A stretch of 5,271 nt of DNA from Nitrososphaerales archaeon TH5895 (lineage in GTDB: Archaea; Thermoproteota; Nitrososphaeria; Nitrososphaerales; Nitrososphaeraceae): positions 1-5,271 of the forward strand of contig JAATVS010000325.1 of the NCBI GenBank assembly GCA_014523695.1. The letters are read 5' to 3'. Within the stretch, counting starts at the first letter, position 1; each line of letters starts with the position of its first letter. The notes below the pieces were generated by a model. That model was not told the origin of the DNA, did not search any database, and saw only the letters and a list, made by a program, of their open reading frames with translations. Positions 1 to 4,712 of this stretch are shown in pieces. The position numbers were made by a program, and so were the translations under genes.

Positions 1-719
1 ACATCCCTCGGACTAATTGTGCCAGATTTTGAGAGCCATCTGACCTGGGCAATCACCGTACCAGCATGTGGTCTCGCTTTTGCAGCTTGCGCAATACTTA
101 GAATAGTTCCCTTTAATCCTTCTTCTCGTAAAGACAAATTTCCATATTCATCTGAAATGGATGCCCTTATCAAAGCGTAATCGGGCTTGGGGGCCTGATA
201 CAGAAGATAGTCAGTTCCTTCGATATCCAGCAGGCTTACTTTGCACGGCCCATCTTTTCTTGCTCGTGGGTTCATTCCAGCACCATCGTTTCTCGGATCA
301 AGAAACGTATCAACACCAATCTTTGTCAAGAGTCCTGGCCGTCCAGCTGCAACCTCTCTGAACCAGTAAGCTGTAATCCCTATTGGCCATCCGTAGCATT
401 CAATTCGATCATCTGTTACGAGTTTCTGAAGCCAAGGTGAAAAGCCTAGAAATGGCATTAATGCACCTCTAAGAAATTTCTGCTCAGGGTCCTTGTAAAG
501 GTTTTCGGCGATCTTATCTAACGCTCTCCCGGGTGTAGCAGGAAGAGCATCAGAGACAATAAACAAATTCTTTGGGTGTCCGCTCTTAGTATATTGATGG
601 TATAATTCAAGAATAAGATATTCAGGCGTAATAGCCATGTTAAAGCCAGAAATCGCAACGACACTGTTATCTTTTATATCAGACAAGGGAACATTGATAT
701 CAACAATCTTTGAGAACAT
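1..719 (-). CDS. Propionate/acetate-type CoA-transferase, N-terminal part (cut by window edge)
   Basis: This looks like a family I CoA-transferase of the propionate/acetate (YdiF-like) type, which moves CoA between acyl-CoA and free carboxylic acids in the cytoplasm. I translated the minus strand by hand: 239 full codons are open from ATG at 717-719 to the left edge. Family-like segments are GF at 25-26 followed by a TPE at 31-33, TKIGVDTFLDPR at 132-143 with a downstream GxGMNPRA-type stretch, APKPDYALIRAS near 176-187, DEYGNLS at 190-196, and a C-terminal SGTISPRDV. Family members are about 500-550 residues, so roughly the second half is missing, including the catalytic glutamate region; activity cannot be judged here. 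The start is well set: the frame has a stop at 747-749, no other start lies between, and a TATA-like box sits about 28 nt upstream. The substrate is unknown; short acyl-CoA or a 3-hydroxyacyl-CoA would both be possible. Confidence 0.88.
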   Translation of the reverse strand, partial: MFSKIVDINVPLSDIKDNSVVAISGFNMAITPEYLILELYHQYTKSGHPKNLFIVSDALPATPGRALDKIAENLYKDPEQKFLRGALMPFLGFSPWLQKLVTDDRIECYGWPIGITAYWFREVAAGRPGLLTKIGVDTFLDPRNDGAGMNPRARKDGPCKVSLLDIEGTDYLLYQAPKPDYALIRASISDEYGNLSLREEGLKGTILSIAQAAKARPHAGTVIAQVRWLSKSGTISPRD

Positions 720-743
720 ATGGTAAATATCACCGAGTGTTCC

Positions 744-751
744 TATTTAAG
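744..751 (-). promoter_or_regulatory. TATA-like box of the CoA-transferase gene
   Basis: On the minus strand this reads CTTAAATA. Its centre is about 28 nt before the ATG at 719, the distance expected for an archaeal promoter giving a leaderless or nearly leaderless transcript. It lies in the 91-base gap after the zinc-finger gene, so the CoA-transferase gene probably has its own promoter. Confidence 0.5.
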
Positions 752-810
752 TAGACCCGTTGTCCATTGCGCCGTAGTGCAAAGTTCCACGACATACTAG
801 ATACCGATTC

Positions 811-1368
811 TCAGATATGCCATTTCAGTTCATGTTTTTTCTTTTTTTCCTCATTCTTAAACTCTGCAAGACAATATGTGCACTTATATGTGGAGATAAT
901 TTTGATTGGATAGTCATCATTACTATCATTGTCAACATCAACATCATGATTTTCACTGTTATCATCCACATAGGAGGTAGATGCAGATGACCTTACCATT
1001 TTCATACGTACTTTTTTGTAATTGTCAAGAAGATCCTTTAATGTATAATCCCAACCATTCTGCAGGAGTTCGAGTCTATCTGTTTCCGCTACAGGATGAG
1101 TATATCGTCTCGTGGGATTTGTTGATGCAAGGAATTCTCTCCCGCCTTTCTTTTCTCTAGTTTCAGATTTAGGATCTCCATCCAATAGTAATCGAATAGC
1201 ATACTCGTTTTCTTCATTATTAGTCCATAATTGGATCTTCCTGTGAATTGTGTCCTTATCTCTTGCTAGTCTTTTTAGCTCCTCTAAATCACTATTGGCA
1301 AGATCAGCTCTTGCTATCCTCTTTTCTCCTTTCTGTTCATCATCATCATCAACAGAAGCTTTGGGCAA
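811..1368 (-). CDS. Acidic protein with one C-terminal C2H2 zinc finger
   Basis: This 185-residue cytoplasmic protein has one zinc finger at its very end: C163-x2-C166-x12-H179-x4-H184, with aromatic Y161 and F170 at usual finger positions. Single-finger C2H2 proteins are common in Nitrososphaeria and are usually guessed to bind nucleic acid or protein; no function is established. The body before it is not a family I recognise. It begins with an Asp run (D7-D10, written by a GAT repeat), has a charged helical segment around 22-62, a basic KKGGRE patch at 73-78, a WDYTLKDLLDNYKKVRMKM helix near 106-124, and a very acidic low-complexity linker at 135-152 just before the finger. The start is TTG at 1366-1368: a stop lies in frame at 1378-1380 and the first in-frame ATG is only at residue 122, so TTG is the only start that keeps the body. 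The gene is divergent from the helical protein gene at 1507. Confidence 0.85.
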   Translation of the reverse strand: MPKASVDDDDEQKGEKRIARADLANSDLEELKRLARDKDTIHRKIQLWTNNEENEYAIRLLLDGDPKSETREKKGGREFLASTNPTRRYTHPVAETDRLELLQNGWDYTLKDLLDNYKKVRMKMVRSSASTSYVDDNSENHDVDVDNDSNDDYPIKIISTYKCTYCLAEFKNEEKKKKHELKWHI

Positions 1369-1406
1369 GTTTTGATCTCAAAAATTATTAAGAATGGTTT
1401 TCAATA

Positions 1407-1415
1407 TTAACTATA
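1407..1415 (-). promoter_or_regulatory. Possible TATA-like box of the zinc-finger gene
   Basis: The minus strand reads TATAGTTAA. A start of transcription about 26 nt downstream would leave a leader of roughly 17 nt before the TTG at 1368. A second AT-rich candidate, ATTTAATAT at 1428-1436, would give a longer leader. I cannot choose firmly between them. Confidence 0.25.
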
Positions 1416-1473
1416 CATGGATTTAGATATTAAATAGCATTTACTAGATTGGAATCGAATCTGTGACCATATG

Positions 1474-1482
1474 TTTAGATAA
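1474..1482 (+). promoter_or_regulatory. TATA-like box of the helical protein gene
   Basis: TTTAGATAA is centred 29 nt before the TTG start at 1507, which fits a leaderless transcript. The 138-base gap 1369-1506 therefore carries back-to-back promoters for this gene and the zinc-finger gene. Confidence 0.4.
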
Positions 1483-1506
1483 GACACGTAATATAGACAT
1501 CATTGT

Positions 1507-1920
1507 TTGTCAGATTCATCCTCATCAAATCCCATTGGGCCAACTGCATTTGATAATGCCAACACGGACAAAGAAATTCTAGATGAGTACAGAATGACGT
1601 GTTCCATAATATTTGGAAAAACAAGCCATTCCCAGATGAGATTCCTTCAGGCGTCAATAGAACTACAGCAGAGTCTATTGAATTCATGCGATTCCCTACT
1701 CGCAAAACAAACCAATTGGCTGGAGGATAATTTGCTCGAGAATAATAGCACGGCTGCCAGCATCTTTGGGTCCACCCTGAAAGCTTTTGTTAGGGGCTAC
1801 ACTGCAACAATTGACGCGCTTATGACTATGTTGTCCATTGTTTATGATTTGACAACCTTTCATATCGAAAGTTACAAGAAGATTACCGATAGGTTAAACA
1901 AATCTTTTTTGTTGCCATGA
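1507..1920 (+). CDS. Small all-helical protein, phasin-like in character
   Basis: This is a 137-residue protein I do not recognise as a named family. After a Ser/Asn-rich, probably disordered first 20 residues, the rest looks like two long amphipathic helices, about 22-76 (with FLQASIELQQSLLNSCDSLL at 46-65) and about 83-134 (FVRGYTATIDALMTM at 94-108). A break near NNST (79-82) separates them. No signal peptide or convincing membrane span is visible; the second helix is hydrophobic on one face only. Length and helical pattern resemble phasins and PhaE-type polyhydroxyalkanoate granule proteins, and Nitrososphaeria are known to carry PHA synthase genes, but no synthase is in view. A coiled-coil partner protein is equally possible. 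The start is TTG at 1507-1509: an in-frame stop is at 1489-1491, no other start lies between, and the first internal ATG (residue 30) would remove part of helix 1. A T-rich stretch after the gene may end the transcript. Confidence 0.75.
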   Translation: MSDSSSSNPIGPTAFDNANTDKEILDEYRMTCSIIFGKTSHSQMRFLQASIELQQSLLNSCDSLLAKQTNWLEDNLLENNSTAASIFGSTLKAFVRGYTATIDALMTMLSIVYDLTTFHIESYKKITDRLNKSFLLP

Positions 1921-1976
1921 ATTATTGAGGAACGGGTATAATCGATTAAAACCATTCTGAGTTTAAATAATAGGTG

Positions 1977-1986
1977 TTTATTTTTT
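1977..1986 (+). terminator. T-tract terminator after the helical protein gene
   Basis: The sequence TTTATTTTTT lies 57 bases after the stop at 1918-1920. Archaeal transcription commonly ends at such T-rich tracts without a hairpin. It also separates this gene from the convergent CBS gene, whose stop is at 1989-1991. Confidence 0.5.
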
Positions 1987-1988
1987 CA

Positions 1989-2549
1989 TCAGATTCCGGG
2001 ATTGATACCCTTTGGAAAATTATCGTCATTAAGGAATCTTTCATACATAAAACGGTACCCAAATTGCATTTGATCATTAAGCAGACCTTCACCGACAGAT
2101 GTAGGTAAAGGCATGGTTTTCATAATTGCTCTTAGAATATCCTTGTCTGTGACAATTCCAACCATGTTATTATTCTCGCCTCCGATCACAGGAAGTCTGC
2201 GTATATTTCTTAGTTGCATTGTCTCAATTGCGTCTTTCAGAGAATTGGCTGTTGTAATTGTGATTAGTGGTGTACTCATTACTTCAGAAATCTCTGTTCG
2301 AAGTGATAAGGCCCTGTCAGAACCCAGATATGATACGACATCTCTTTCTGTGATCATCCCTGTCTCCTTAAGTCGCTCACTTTCACCTTTTTCTTTAGTT
2401 ATAATGTCGTCATTGCCCTGAAGGATGACTATGCTGCCGATTCCATTATGATACATACTCTGGCATACCTCTCTAATTGTTTGGTTTGAATAGGCAGTTT
2501 TGACATCCTTACTCATTACACTTGTGATAGACAGATCCTCAAAAGTCAT
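1989..2549 (-). CDS. Stand-alone CBS-domain pair protein
   Basis: This 186-residue cytoplasmic protein consists of a tandem CBS pair (Bateman module), which usually binds adenosine nucleotides and acts as an energy or ligand sensor. CBS1 spans about 8-76 (starts SVMSKDV, ends GMITERDVVSYL) and CBS2 about 88-144 (starts EVMSTPLIT, then RRLPVI at 117-122 and GIVTDKDILRAI at 131-142). Both repeats keep the G-h-x-T-x-x-D signature tied to phosphate and ribose contact: G64-T67-D70 and G131-T134-D137. CBS1 has an unusual charged insert at about 46-62 (Lys/Glu-rich) between its beta strands. A tail of about 40 residues (GEGLLNDQMQFGYRFMYERF and beyond) follows CBS2 and is not a domain I know. The start is ATG 2547-2549, with a TATA-like box about 28 nt upstream. 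There is no catalytic partner domain, so it probably regulates another protein; which one cannot be told from the neighbours. Confidence 0.93.
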   Translation of the reverse strand: MTFEDLSITSVMSKDVKTAYSNQTIREVCQSMYHNGIGSIVILQGNDDIITKEKGESERLKETGMITERDVVSYLGSDRALSLRTEISEVMSTPLITITTANSLKDAIETMQLRNIRRLPVIGGENNNMVGIVTDKDILRAIMKTMPLPTSVGEGLLNDQMQFGYRFMYERFLNDDNFPKGINPGI

Positions 2550-2574
2550 AATTATAAGTCAATAAACCTTTGTG

Positions 2575-2580
2575 ATTAAA
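2575..2580 (-). promoter_or_regulatory. TATA-like box of the CBS gene
   Basis: The minus strand reads TTTAAT within ACTTTAATCACA. Its centre is 28-29 nt before the ATG at 2549, so transcription should begin at or very near the start codon. Confidence 0.45.
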
Positions 2581-2586
2581 GTATTT

Positions 2587-2604
2587 GTATGCTAGGTATG
2601 CTAG
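2587..2604. repeat. Tandem 9-base repeat upstream of the CBS promoter
   Basis: Two perfect head-to-tail copies of GTATGCTAG (2587-2595 and 2596-2604) are followed by a partial third copy, GTAT. On the minus strand they sit directly upstream of the TATA-like box of the CBS gene, where archaeal activators often bind. The role is inferred from position only. Confidence 0.5.
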
Positions 2605-2654
2605 GTATTGGCTGCATTGCCATGCATTACAAGCAATACTCACAGACTGGTTGT

Positions 2655-2662
2655 GATATATC
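2655..2662 (+). promoter_or_regulatory. TATA-like box before the small reading frame at 2686
   Basis: GATATATC is centred about 27-28 nt before the ATG at 2686, the same distance seen at other genes of this window. This is the main support for the small reading frame being expressed. Confidence 0.4.
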
Positions 2663-2685
2663 TCCTCTAATGAAAATAATCCAGT

Positions 2686-2796
2686 ATGTCACACACCTAT
2701 TGGTTGGTTGGTGAGTTAGATCTGATCCTTGAAGAACAAGGGAAAAGTATCGATCATCCAAGTAAGATACTTATTGGTGCCTTCGCAAAGCAGTAG
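2686..2796 (+). CDS. Possible 36-residue small protein
   Basis: An ATG at 2686-2688 opens 36 codons to a TAG at 2794-2796. The product begins MSHTYWLVGELDLILEEQG and ends with a hydrophobic KILIGAFAK stretch. It has an amphipathic first half, no cysteine and no recognisable motif. It stands alone in the 312-base gap between the CBS gene and the DUF6659-like gene, both of which lie on the other strand. A TATA-like box is placed as for a leaderless gene. Chance frames of this length are common, so it could also be spurious or the remnant of a longer gene. The rest of the gap holds the 9-base repeat, a (TTGG)-type stretch at 2700-2713 and a palindrome at 2839-2848. Confidence 0.35.
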   Translation: MSHTYWLVGELDLILEEQGKSIDHPSKILIGAFAKQ

Positions 2797-2838
2797 GCTT
2801 GATAATCAAACTGTAGGAATGATACTTCTTCTGTGGTC

Positions 2839-2848
2839 AAGCTAGCTT
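2839..2848. repeat. Perfect 10-base palindrome
   Basis: AAGCTAGCTT reads the same on both strands. It lies 13 bases past the stop of the DUF6659-like gene. No T-tract follows, so it does not look like a simple terminator. A protein-binding site or chance are both possible. Confidence 0.3.
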
Positions 2849-2861
2849 CATGCATACTATC

Positions 2862-3275
2862 TCAACTGAATAATTCACAATTTTTGTCAATATAGGGTAA
2901 CAACTCAGTTTCTATAATATCTTTTACATCGGTACCTACATCAAATGATAAAAGAATAAATAACTTGACGTCGTGACTCCCTTTTATTGCAACCGGGACA
3001 GTAGCGCGAATTAGTCTATCGTATGTTCCTATAGAATGCTTAAGCATCCCTAATTTGCTTATAAAATCCTCTCTTATTGCAGCTCGAAGTACGGCCTGCA
3101 GTGCATAATGTTGAGTCTCCTCTTTTGTCATGAATGGCGTTAACCCTTCGCGATATGAGGTGGATAACAGTGTGCCGAGGTTGTTTGCTATTCCTACGAA
3201 TCTAATAGATCTGCTCATCTTCAATACCTCATTGCATATTTGTGTGAAATGACTGGAGGGCATCCCTTCTGACAA
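2862..3275 (-). CDS. Small thaumarchaeal protein, DUF6659-like
   Basis: This 137-residue soluble protein resembles a set of small proteins widespread in Nitrososphaeria that I associate with DUF6659; the name is from memory of pattern and should be treated as tentative. Typical features are an opening helix ICNEVLKM (13-20), a strand-turn-strand RFVGIANNLGTLLS (25-38), YREGLTPFMTKEETQHYALQ (41-60), a basic AVLRAAIRED helix (61-70), then a strand region DRLIRATVPVAI (86-97) and KLFILLSFD (104-112). The alternation of strands and helices recalls a profilin or roadblock-type fold, which would suggest protein-protein or regulatory contact. There is no membrane span or catalytic motif. The start is uncertain: TTG at 3273-3275 or ATG at 3261-3263 (residue 5); both keep the conserved part. 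An in-frame stop lies at 3303-3305. A TATA-like box at 3310-3318 would give a 13-nt leader to the TTG or 25 nt to the ATG. Confidence 0.82.
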   Translation of the reverse strand: MSEGMPSSHFTQICNEVLKMSRSIRFVGIANNLGTLLSTSYREGLTPFMTKEETQHYALQAVLRAAIREDFISKLGMLKHSIGTYDRLIRATVPVAIKGSHDVKLFILLSFDVGTDVKDIIETELLPYIDKNCELFS

Positions 3276-3309
3276 TTGATACTTACCAAGATGAGTACAA
3301 CATTACAAC

Positions 3310-3318
3310 TATTTATTC
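3310..3318 (-). promoter_or_regulatory. TATA-like box of the DUF6659-like gene
   Basis: The minus strand reads AATAAATAG. It lies 39 nt from the TTG start, somewhat farther than at the other genes here, which suggests a short leader rather than a leaderless transcript. Confidence 0.4.
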
Positions 3319-3406
3319 AATAGGATCAGCATATCCCACTAAACCTTAGAAGAATTGAGGCATTAAACATTGGGAGTGGAGGAATTCAATACCTAAAGGG
3401 ATTTCT

Positions 3407-3431
3407 CACTTATTCTAGTTCAGAATAAGTG
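3407..3431. repeat. Perfect 10-bp inverted repeat with 5-base loop
   Basis: The arms are CACTTATTCT (3407-3416) and AGAATAAGTG (3422-3431), separated by AGTTC. The pairing is perfect and stops sharply at both ends. Neither strand has a T-tract after it, which argues against a terminator. It lies about 90 bases upstream of the TATA-like box of the DUF6659-like gene and could be an operator or an RNA hairpin. Confidence 0.6.
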
Positions 3432-4084
3432 CACCGTATAAGCCTTCGAACCGGTACAGGCATTAGGACGACGGATGCTTCAAAAAAACTAGATTAAATA
3501 TCTACTCTGCCATATGGAGAACTTGAGAAAGTGTTAAGGGCAACCCAAGTTTGATGTATCTGAAAATTTCGGTTGGGAGACATTTTAGTTCTCTAGAGGT
3601 TATTGGAGGATTATTACGAAGCAGCTGTTGAAGAGATGGGTACCTGCACGTGAGAGGCTGCGTCAATTAGACAGAAGTAAGGATAATAATAACCACCAAA
3701 AGAACAGCTGCAGTGTAATACTGTAAATCTAAACTGCAGGGGTACAAATTGTGGCTGGTTCTACCAATAATCTAGAGATAGAAGCTCTCGCCTTTAACAA
3801 CCCGACTAGACGGAGTGAGGATAAAGTCACGGTTTTATGACTCAAGAAGAAGGAAGGTACACGAAACAAGTAGGTTCGCCAGGAGCACTTGGTTCTGCAG
3901 AAATTGATAACTATGACATTGTCGCAGACAGAGATAGTTACCGATGGTATTAGTATGCCCTGATAAGAATTTGAGGTACAGAGGGTACGTGTTTATTCAT
4001 ACAGATGAATTAGGTAAAAAGAATTAGACCCTGTAGGAAGTTGTCAAGAGTGTAAATCTCAATTAAGAGAAAGCTATTACTGAA

Positions 4085-4121
4085 GAATGTATTGTACAAT
4101 TGAAGATCATGATCAACATTC
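4085..4121. repeat. Nested palindrome cluster downstream of the UspA gene
   Basis: Two perfect 10-base palindromes, ATTGTACAAT (4091-4100) and GATCATGATC (4105-4114), are four bases apart. They are framed by an inverted pair, GAATGT (4085-4090) and ACATTC (4116-4121). The cluster begins 30 bases after the UspA stop, in the direction of that gene. It could be a 3' RNA structure or a double binding site. Confidence 0.45.
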
Positions 4122-4130
4122 AAGTTGGTA

Positions 4131-4150
4131 GTTAAAATTATGACAAAAGA
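4131..4150 (-). terminator. T-rich stretch after the UspA gene
   Basis: Directly after the UspA stop the minus strand is T-rich, with TTTT runs in TCTTTTG and AATTTTAA. This fits an archaeal T-tract terminator, though the runs are short. Confidence 0.3.
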
Positions 4151-4151
4151 A

Positions 4152-4625
4152 TCACCGTATAATCATTACAGGGCAATGTGCATATGATAGTACGCCTGAC
4201 GCAACGCTTCCTAATAGAGCTCTTTTAAAACCTGACTTCCCTCTCGTGCCCATTACTATAAGATCTACACTTTCGCGTTCTGCATAGTTAATTATTACCC
4301 ATTCCACCGTTGAGGAGGGATCTTCTATAATCTCTGATCTAAATCTTGCTTCAGTAACTTCCGATCCTATCAAGCCATTGACAAATGATTTTTCGACTTC
4401 ATCAAGCCATTTTTTTGCTTCTCTTCTTTTTTCTTCTAATATATTGTCGTGTAAACGAGTTCCTGGCCGGGTGAGAACATATCCATATGGTAGAGACATC
4501 AAATCAAGTACTGTCAACGCTATCAATTCTGATCTATATTTCTTGGAAAGACTGATCCCAATACGAGCAGCCTTAATTGAGGTGACCGATCCATCTATTG
4601 GGAGCATTATCTTCTTTATTTTCAT
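4152..4625 (-). CDS. Universal stress protein, UspA family, ATP-binding type
   Basis: This 157-residue cytoplasmic protein is a single-domain UspA protein, full length for the family. It opens with the usual first strand and nucleotide-binding aspartate, IMLPIDGS (6-13, D11), followed by the helix SIKAARIGISLSKKY (16-30). The second strand is ELIALTVLDL (33-42). A charged helix at 61-81 (ILEEKRREAKKWLDEVEKS) follows, then VDLIVMGTRGKSG (120-132). The ATP-binding signature G-x2-G-x9-G-S is complete: G126, G129, G139, S140. It ends with the strand CPVMIIR (151-157). Family members of this type bind ATP and often dimerise; they respond to stress, but the target is rarely known. The start is ATG 4623-4625 with a TATA-like box about 29 nt upstream, so it is probably transcribed on its own even though the metal transporter gene lies 87 bases upstream on the same strand. 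A link to metal or oxidative stress is inference from that neighbour only. Confidence 0.95.
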   Translation of the reverse strand: MKIKKIMLPIDGSVTSIKAARIGISLSKKYRSELIALTVLDLMSLPYGYVLTRPGTRLHDNILEEKRREAKKWLDEVEKSFVNGLIGSEVTEARFRSEIIEDPSSTVEWVIINYAERESVDLIVMGTRGKSGFKRALLGSVASGVLSYAHCPVMIIR

Positions 4626-4650
4626 CTTATCTACCGTTAATCACCATAGA

Positions 4651-4658
4651 GATTATAC
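4651..4658 (-). promoter_or_regulatory. TATA-like box of the UspA gene
   Basis: The minus strand reads GTATAATC, preceded by the purine-rich GGCGGAT, which could serve as a TFB recognition element. The centre is about 29 nt before the ATG at 4625, fitting a leaderless transcript. Confidence 0.5.
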
Positions 4659-4695
4659 ATCCGCCAGTTTAATTAGTTGTACGTAAAAGATATCC

Positions 4696-4708
4696 TGAAT
4701 CAGATTCA
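4696..4708. repeat. 13-base dyad between transporter and UspA genes
   Basis: TGAATC-A-GATTCA is a perfect 6-bp dyad around one central base. It starts 5 bases after the transporter stop (minus strand) and ends about 38 bases upstream of the UspA TATA-like box. A CTTTT run follows on the minus strand, so it may help end the transporter transcript; an operator for the UspA gene is the alternative. Confidence 0.4.
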
Positions 4709-4712
4709 ATTA

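Larger units (their letters stand above)
3319..4130. other. Gene-poor stretch, possibly with decayed reading frames
   Basis: No intact gene is supported in about 810 bases. On the plus strand, frame 3 is open from ATG 3291 to 3497 except for stops at 3321 and 3426. Another frame runs from ATG 3514 to 3726 with stops at 3535 and 3586; its last part (3589-3723, 45 codons, including TKQLLKRWVPARERLRQLD) reads like protein. In the same frame, 3733-3837 is open and ends in TGA at 3838-3840, which overlaps an ATG at 3837 that opens 38 codons to 3953. A later piece at 4018-4080 has a CxxC pair. Stop spacing is about what chance gives in AT-rich DNA, so decayed genes are only a possibility. No tRNA, rRNA or recognisable RNA gene was seen. 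Notable structures are the hairpin at 3407-3431 and palindromes at 4091-4114. Confidence 0.4.

Noticed and set aside
161..361. A 66-codon open frame on the plus strand
   Set aside because: It lies wholly opposite the CoA-transferase frame, whose translation matches a known family, and its own product has no recognisable features.
1475..1705. A 76-codon open frame on the minus strand
   Set aside because: It overlaps the start of the plus-strand helical protein gene and the shared promoter region; its product looks like an antisense translation with scattered Cys and Trp.
2113..2421. A 102-codon open frame on the plus strand
   Set aside because: It lies opposite the clearly recognisable CBS pair; the Ser/Ile/Val-rich product is a typical antisense shadow.
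2698..2714. A TTGG-repeat stretch that might form a G-quadruplex
   Set aside because: Only three GG runs are clean, and the stretch falls inside a possible coding frame, so the case is too weak.
3435..3470. A GGTTCGAA-like element on the minus strand resembling a tRNA T-loop
   Set aside because: The flanking bases cannot form the 5-bp T-stem, and no acceptor, D or anticodon arm could be found around it.
3732..3992. An 87-codon stop-free stretch on the minus strand
   Set aside because: It contains no ATG, its product is a Ser/Leu/Val/Cys mix with no motif, and stop-free runs of this size can occur by chance in this much sequence.
4378..4686. A 102-codon open frame on the plus strand
   Set aside because: It lies opposite the UspA gene and its promoter; UspA has a complete family signature and this frame has none.
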